Source: Bradymonadales bacterium (lineage in GTDB: Bacteria > Myxococcota_A > Bradymonadia > JAFGEP01). From it: a DNA stretch of 64,000 bases. The number at the start of each line of letters is the position of its first letter. The first letter of the stretch is position 1. Below are positions 61,012-64,000 of this stretch, in pieces. Location of the stretch: contig JAFGEP010000096.1 of NCBI GenBank assembly GCA_016931535.1, forward strand, positions 292,091 through 356,090, read 5' to 3'. A program made the translations under genes and the position numbers. The notes under the pieces were generated by a model that was given only the letters and a program-made list of their open reading frames with translations, made no database searches and was not told the origin of the DNA.

Positions 61012-63423
61012 GTGCTTTATCTGACTCCTGGTTCCAAGATCAGGGCCTTTACGCTGACCAAACTGTTGGGTAAGGGCGGAATGTCGTCCGTCTGGAAGGC
61101 TCAACATGAGGAGACCGGACAGGAGTTTGCGCTCAAGATCCTGCACGACTCGGTGATCGACGACAAGACGGTGCGGCAGCGGTTCTTCGAGGAAGGGCTC
61201 ATCCAGGCCCGCATCTCGCATCCCAACGTGGTGGCGGTCAAGGGCCGCATCGAGGAGCACCCGATCCACGCGCTGGTCATGGAGTACGTGGACGGTCCCA
61301 GCTTGAAGACCTATGTCGAGCAGCAACCAGCGGGTCTGCACCTGACCGAGGTGAAGGCCATCGCCACCGGGATCCTGAGCGGTCTGAACGCCGCCCACCG
61401 GCGTGGGATCATTCACCGGGACGTCAAGCCTCAAAACGTGATCCTGGCTCGCGACTACCACACGCTGATTCCCAAGCTGACCGACTTCGGCATCGCCAAG
61501 GTGAAGTACTTGCGCTCCCACACCATCCAGGGCGCACCCCTGGGTACCCCCCATTTCATGAGCCCGGAACAGATCCGCGATAGCCACCAGGTGACCCACC
61601 TGACCGATATCTACAGCTTGGGGGTCACCCTGTACTACATGGTGACCCAGACCTATCCCTTCGACGACGAGGATTTCAACCAGCTCAACGTGCAGATCAA
61701 GATAGGCGATCACCTCCCGGCATCGTTCCACCGCCCCGGCTTGCCCGAATCCATCGACGATCTCATCGAACAGTGCATGGCGCAAAACCCGAAGGACCGT
61801 CCACAGAACGTACGCGAAGTGCTGGAGAGAGTGCTGAGTTCTCCCTGGGTGGAGATTGCGCCGGACGAGAAGATGGCCCAAGAGACGGTCCGGCCTTCCG
61901 CACCGGTCGCGTTGCGCCAACCGGGTGTTCCACCTCGCCAGGTGACCAGGAGAGATGCGAACCAGGCGACCGTCAGGGTCGATCAAGCATCCGTGGCAAG
62001 GGGCCAACCCGGAGCCGGCGCCGACCCATCCGGCCTGAAAAGAGCGCCGATTACCGCAGCGTCGGGCCAGGCGGTCGGAAGAGCAAGCCAAGCCGGTGTG
62101 CCCCCAAGACAGCCCCTGGTGGAGGATGAGACCACCCTCGAGATGGCGGTGCCTGCACCGATCCTGGACCGCGATGATCTCCTGAGAGAGGAGCCGGAGG
62201 TGAGCTGGCGTGTCGAGCCGTTCCAAGGCGAGCCGGAGCCTCAGGAGGAGCTGCTCCTGGCTCGATCTGGCCGCCGCTGGCATCGGATCGGCCTGGCGCT
62301 TGTGGTGGTTCTCCTGTTCGGCTTGGGCCTGGCGGGAGCTCGGATCTACCTCGTCCAGAAGCCTGAGCGAGAGATTGTGGACTTGACGGGAAACCAGGAG
62401 ACTGCCGCCGGCCCGGTCGACTCCTTGCCGGCGATGAGCCCGGAACAAGAGCTCAGCCTGGCTGAGGAGCCACCAACCCGCGAGCGGGCGATACAGCCGT
62501 CTTTGGGGCTGTCCGATCGGGCCGGCAGCGGGGAAGCGGAGAGGACGGCTCTTGGCGCGCAATCGGCTCAGGCGGTCGACGTGGGGCCGCCCACTTCCGC
62601 CAGACTTCCAGCGGCCGCTCAGGCGGTCGGTTTGGCTCCACCCGGACCAGCGGAAGCTCTGGTGGCCGGTCAACAGGAGGCCGCGCTGGCGGCGGAGTCG
62701 ACCGGGACCGCACCGCCGAGCGAGCCGGCGGACGTTGCCAGCGCAGGCTCAATCGGTGCTCAGGCCGATCAGGAGGCCGGTGCGGGGGAGGTTGCTCCGG
62801 AGCGCACCATCGGTTTCGACCCGGTTGCGTCGCGCACGGTTCAGGCCGATGTCCCCACCGAATCGTCGACCGAAGCGACCAGGGTGAGTGACAGACGACG
62901 CGATGAAGAAGAGCTGGCGATACCGGTCGAAAGGCCATTCGTGCTGAGCGGACGGGAAGCGGAGCGGGCTGCCGAGCTTGCCTGGGAGCGGCGCCAGCGG
63001 GAACGACAGGCAGAACAGACCGCGCCCGCAGCCACGGGTCAACAGACCCCCGTTCCATCGACCACAGCGGCCGAGACGGATCAGCGCCCTGCCCCTGCTG
63101 CCGGTTCGACTGCAGATGCGGCGGTGCCGGGGTCCAGGCCGCCGGAGATGCCCAGCCGGCTGACCCCCGTTCAGATCAACCGCTCCTTGCGCGCCCGTCG
63201 AGATGCATTTCGGGCCTGTTTTCAAGGGAGCGAGAGCGGACCCATCGAAATGCGCATCACCATCCGGCCCGACGGTACCGTGAGCTATGCGACCTCTCGG
63301 ACAGCGGGGGCGGATCTGACGGTGGTCCGCTGCCTGGTGCAGGAGATCACCCGCACCCGGTTCCACCAGTTCGAGGGGGGACAGATGAACACCATGCACA
63401 CCTTTACCCGAGTGGGCCCCTGA
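61012..63423 (+). CDS. Membrane Ser/Thr protein kinase with AgmX/PglI-like C-terminus
   Basis: An 803-residue Hanks-type kinase. GTG 61012 is chosen for its AGGTGGC stretch. The kinase domain (about 10-285) has the Gly-rich loop GKGGMSSV (20-27), Lys42, HRDVKPQN (135-142), DFG (158-160) and MSPE (183-186), all active residues. A disordered linker follows, then one membrane helix (about 423-446) and a long Ala/Pro/Glu-rich periplasmic stretch. The last 85 residues (about 717-803, VQINRSLRARRDAFRACFQ) resemble the AgmX/PglI C-terminal domain of myxobacteria, which has a TonB-like fold. It may couple external sensing to cytoplasmic phosphorylation. It overlaps the histidine kinase gene by 20 bases at its end. 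Confidence 0.9.
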   Translation: MLYLTPGSKIRAFTLTKLLGKGGMSSVWKAQHEETGQEFALKILHDSVIDDKTVRQRFFEEGLIQARISHPNVVAVKGRIEEHPIHALVMEYVDGPSLKTYVEQQPAGLHLTEVKAIATGILSGLNAAHRRGIIHRDVKPQNVILARDYHTLIPKLTDFGIAKVKYLRSHTIQGAPLGTPHFMSPEQIRDSHQVTHLTDIYSLGVTLYYMVTQTYPFDDEDFNQLNVQIKIGDHLPASFHRPGLPESIDDLIEQCMAQNPKDRPQNVREVLERVLSSPWVEIAPDEKMAQETVRPSAPVALRQPGVPPRQVTRRDANQATVRVDQASVARGQPGAGADPSGLKRAPITAASGQAVGRASQAGVPPRQPLVEDETTLEMAVPAPILDRDDLLREEPEVSWRVEPFQGEPEPQEELLLARSGRRWHRIGLALVVVLLFGLGLAGARIYLVQKPEREIVDLTGNQETAAGPVDSLPAMSPEQELSLAEEPPTRERAIQPSLGLSDRAGSGEAERTALGAQSAQAVDVGPPTSARLPAAAQAVGLAPPGPAEALVAGQQEAALAAESTGTAPPSEPADVASAGSIGAQADQEAGAGEVAPERTIGFDPVASRTVQADVPTESSTEATRVSDRRRDEEELAIPVERPFVLSGREAERAAELAWERRQRERQAEQTAPAATGQQTPVPSTTAAETDQRPAPAAGSTADAAVPGSRPPEMPSRLTPVQINRSLRARRDAFRACFQGSESGPIEMRITIRPDGTVSYATSRTAGADLTVVRCLVQEITRTRFHQFEGGQMNTMHTFTRVGP

Positions 63424-64000
63424 GCGGGTCTTCCTGGCGACTCGGGTTAGCCGGAGGCTGAGCCTGCGGCAGCGCGATGGTCACACGGCATCCGGGAGCG
63501 TCTTCCCGTTCGGCGATCTGGACCGTGCCCTGGTGGTCCACCACGATCTTCTTGACGATGGCCAACCCGAGGCCGGTTCCTCCTTCCTTGGTGGTGAAGT
63601 AGGGTTCGAACAGATGGGCCAGCTGGGAGGGATCGAGCCCTCTCCCCCGGTCGACCACCTCGATGAGCGCCAGGTTGGATGCAGCCCTGAGCCAAAGGGT
63701 CACCTCCGGTAGGGGGGGAGATCCGTCTGGGCGGTCCGAGGAGGCTTCGATGGCGTTTTCTACCAGGTTGACCAGGACCCGTCTCATCAGGACCGGATCG
63801 ATCGCAGCGAGGATGGAAGCGGCGCCGGGATCGAGGTGCAACGAGATCTCTGCGCGCTGCGTGAGCTGGGGATTGGTCTTGAGAAACTCGGAGAGAAACC
63901 CGGCCAACGGTACGGTGCGCGGCTCGGGTCTGGGGAGTCGGGCGAACTCGCTGAACTCGCGGACCAGGGTCTGCAAGGTTCCGACCTCTTCCTGGACGAT
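63404..64000 (-). CDS. NtrY-like sensor histidine kinase, 5' end cut by window edge
   Basis: The visible 198 residues contain the end of a dimerisation domain (EVGTLQTLVREFSEFARLP, an NtrY/NtrB-like helix) and the ATP-binding domain: N box LVNLVENAIEAS, G1 VDRGRGL, F box LFEPYFTT and G2 GGTGLGLAIVKKI. The frame is open to the right edge; the start and sensor region lie beyond it. The phosphorylated His is outside. It would phosphorylate a response regulator, probably of the NtrX/NtrC class. It is convergent with and overlaps the kinase gene by 20 bases. Confidence 0.88.
   Translation of the reverse strand: MVQEEVGTLQTLVREFSEFARLPRPEPRTVPLAGFLSEFLKTNPQLTQRAEISLHLDPGAASILAAIDPVLMRRVLVNLVENAIEASSDRPDGSPPLPEVTLWLRAASNLALIEVVDRGRGLDPSQLAHLFEPYFTTKEGGTGLGLAIVKKIVVDHQGTVQIAEREDAPGCRVTIALPQAQPPANPSRQEDPLRGPLG

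Noticed and set aside
60835..62673. A 612-codon minus-strand frame
   Set aside because: It is antisense to the Ser/Thr kinase gene with active-site motifs, and has the Leu/Arg/His-rich content of an antisense frame.

Overview
The window is GC-rich, densely coded chromosomal DNA from a Gram-negative bacterium, most likely a myxobacterium-like member of the former Deltaproteobacteria (Myxococcota or a neighbouring phylum). The reasons are indirect. There is a membrane Ser/Thr kinase ending in an AgmX/PglI-like domain, there are PEGA and outer-membrane barrel proteins, vWA-like lipoproteins, many HEAT/TPR envelope proteins, an EF-G paralogue and a DUF4157 (eCIS-core) protein. No rRNA, tRNA, insertion sequence, integrase or CRISPR array was seen. 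Recurrent promoters look like TTGACN-17-TAnnnT.

Layout. 1-6 kb: a giant DUF4157/HExxH protein with a short downstream partner (minus strand). 6-9.5 kb: a lone rpsR, two exported or membrane proteins and a secreted triple-repeat protein. 9.6-12.3 kb: a Bax1-like nuclease (DUF790) and an XPB-like helicase. 12.6-14.9 kb: two putative lipoproteins, one vWA-like. 14.9-21.5 kb (minus): a five-gene set with a GT2 glycosyltransferase, polysaccharide deacetylase, PilB/GspE-like ATPase, Ycf46-like AAA ATPase and a UDP-sugar dehydrogenase. 21.6-24.1 kb: a FadR-type TetR regulator with etfB and etfA behind a FadR-like operator. 24.3-28.2 kb (minus): a helical repeat protein, an EF-G-like protein with degenerate GTPase motifs and an XRE regulator. 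28.4-32.4 kb: dnaB, a CPBP protease, a PH-domain membrane protein and a coiled-coil protein.

32.5-43.4 kb: a large membrane-anchored protein, a perfect 32-bp palindrome, a small barrel protein, two translationally coupled GT-C-like membrane proteins, two small proteins, a DppB/DppC permease pair without ATPases or binding protein, and a putative lipoprotein. 43.4-50.8 kb (minus): an apparent envelope-stress block. It has a TPR protein, an ECF sigma factor overlapping its putative anti-sigma factor, a Spy-like periplasmic protein and two overlapping HEAT/beta-barrel paralogues, with a ladder of 14-bp repeats upstream of the barrel pair. 51-60.7 kb: a free-standing LeuA-regulatory-domain-like protein, TPR and PEGA/barrel proteins, a pentapeptide-repeat protein, Kbl, a second PEGA protein, a HEAT lipoprotein and a monoacylglycerol-lipase-like hydrolase. 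61-64 kb: the Ser/Thr kinase and the 3' part of an NtrY-like histidine kinase.

Taken together the window mixes a few housekeeping genes (rpsR, dnaB, etfBA, kbl) with many lineage-specific cell-envelope genes. The least conventional units are the DUF4157 giant, the XPB-Bax1 pair, the EF-G paralogue lacking key GTPase residues, the ATPase-containing polysaccharide operon and the HEAT/barrel pair with its repeat-bearing promoter. All family assignments rest on reading motifs by eye; no database search was run.
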